Shown one piece after another: positions 63,561 through 64,000 of a DNA stretch of 64,000 bases. Source of the DNA: Chrysemys picta bellii (lineage: Eukaryota > Chordata > Testudines > Emydidae); assembly GCF_011386835.1 (NCBI RefSeq), contig NC_088791.1:9734998-9798997 (forward strand), read 5' to 3'. The notes beneath the pieces are model-generated. The model was not told where the DNA came from. It saw only the letters and a program-made list of their open reading frames with translations, and did no database searches. A program made the translations under genes and the position numbers. Position 1 is the first letter of the stretch. Every line of letters starts with the position of its first letter.

Positions 63561-64000
63561 TGGCCTTTCAATAGCAGTGACTTCTATCGAAATCAGCGGG
63601 GCTTCAGAGGTGCAGGGGTCGACCCGTGTGGATCAGCTGGCAGGAATGAGGCCTCACTGGGGAAGAGAGACTCAGCCAACATAATAAGGAATAAACAGCT
63701 TCTTGGGTTAAAAAAAAGTCTGCGGATCTGTTGTGATAGATGAGGTTTATGTACTGCACCAACGAAGAGTCGGAGAACGCTCGCTACACCCAGCCATGAA
63801 CGTTGCACAGTGCAGCAGTCATAAGTTTGAAAGTCTTTTAAAAAATTATTGATTTTCTAATTAAAACACTCTACCGTACATAAAGTTAAAAGCCATGCAT
63901 ATATATACCCATCACGAAAAGCAAACATCTAGATTTAACGCGGCATAAATGTACTAATCACCAACTGTTTAATATAGATCAGTAGCACATAAAAAATAGA
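63561..64000. other. No recognised feature
   Basis: AT-rich end of the window. No repeat or exon seen. Confidence 0.4.

Overview
The window looks like vertebrate nuclear DNA from a non-avian sauropsid, most probably a cryptodiran turtle. The evidence is the mix of repeats: CR1 LINEs of several ages, many MIR-type CORE-SINEs, tRNA-derived SINEs whose 3' part resembles CR1, Penelope-like retroelements, and large numbers of hAT, PIF/Harbinger and Tc1/mariner DNA elements. A crocodilian is the main alternative. No host protein-coding gene, rRNA or tRNA gene could be supported on either strand. Every long reading frame I could explain belongs to a transposable element or to G-rich or C-rich low-complexity DNA. 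The window is therefore probably intergenic or intronic.

Layout. 1-12.3 kb: Penelope-like (PLE) terminal fragments at 46-182 and 552-648, SINEs, a Tc1/mariner-type element (2880-3780), a Harbinger-type MITE (5378-5678) and a long CR1 with a broken reverse transcriptase (7010-8680, minus). 12.3-22.5 kb: a hAT element (12327-13163), a second CR1 (14796-15688, minus), several MIRs and some apparently unique DNA. 22.5-30 kb: a PLE body with a decayed GIY-YIG endonuclease (22587-23470, minus), Harbinger-type MITEs, a MITE carrying a perfect 49-bp palindrome (26943-27042), and a MITE interrupted by a hAT that holds a 92-bp tandem repeat. 30-42 kb: mostly unique DNA, a non-CR1 LINE fragment of the Jockey/I type (about 33470-34420), a second tRNA-derived SINE family, and hAT elements at 39657 and 40301. 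42-49 kb: an inverted pair of PLE termini (42104-42323), a 2.4-kb hAT (42666-45046), the best-preserved CR1 tail (45265-46095, plus), and a PLE terminus whose target duplication was later split by a hAT (47628-48181). 51.8-55.9 kb: a near full-length dead PIF/Harbinger element with a TAA target duplication, a decayed DDE transposase and a second ORF. 56-64 kb: more hAT elements and several nested insertions.

The most interesting signal is a set of eight short segments in the PLE termini with the layout of a hammerhead ribozyme: stem I, CUGANGA, stem II, GAAA, GC and a UH cleavage site. Two PLE families use different stem sequences but keep the pairing. All copies carry one extra A after CUGANGA, so activity is not assured. 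The window is also useful as a record of insertion order: target duplications (8 bp for hAT, TWA for Harbinger, TA for mariner, 12-13 bp for PLE) show which element landed in which. Five blocks of repeat-free DNA are flagged as possible conserved non-coding elements; this is inference only.
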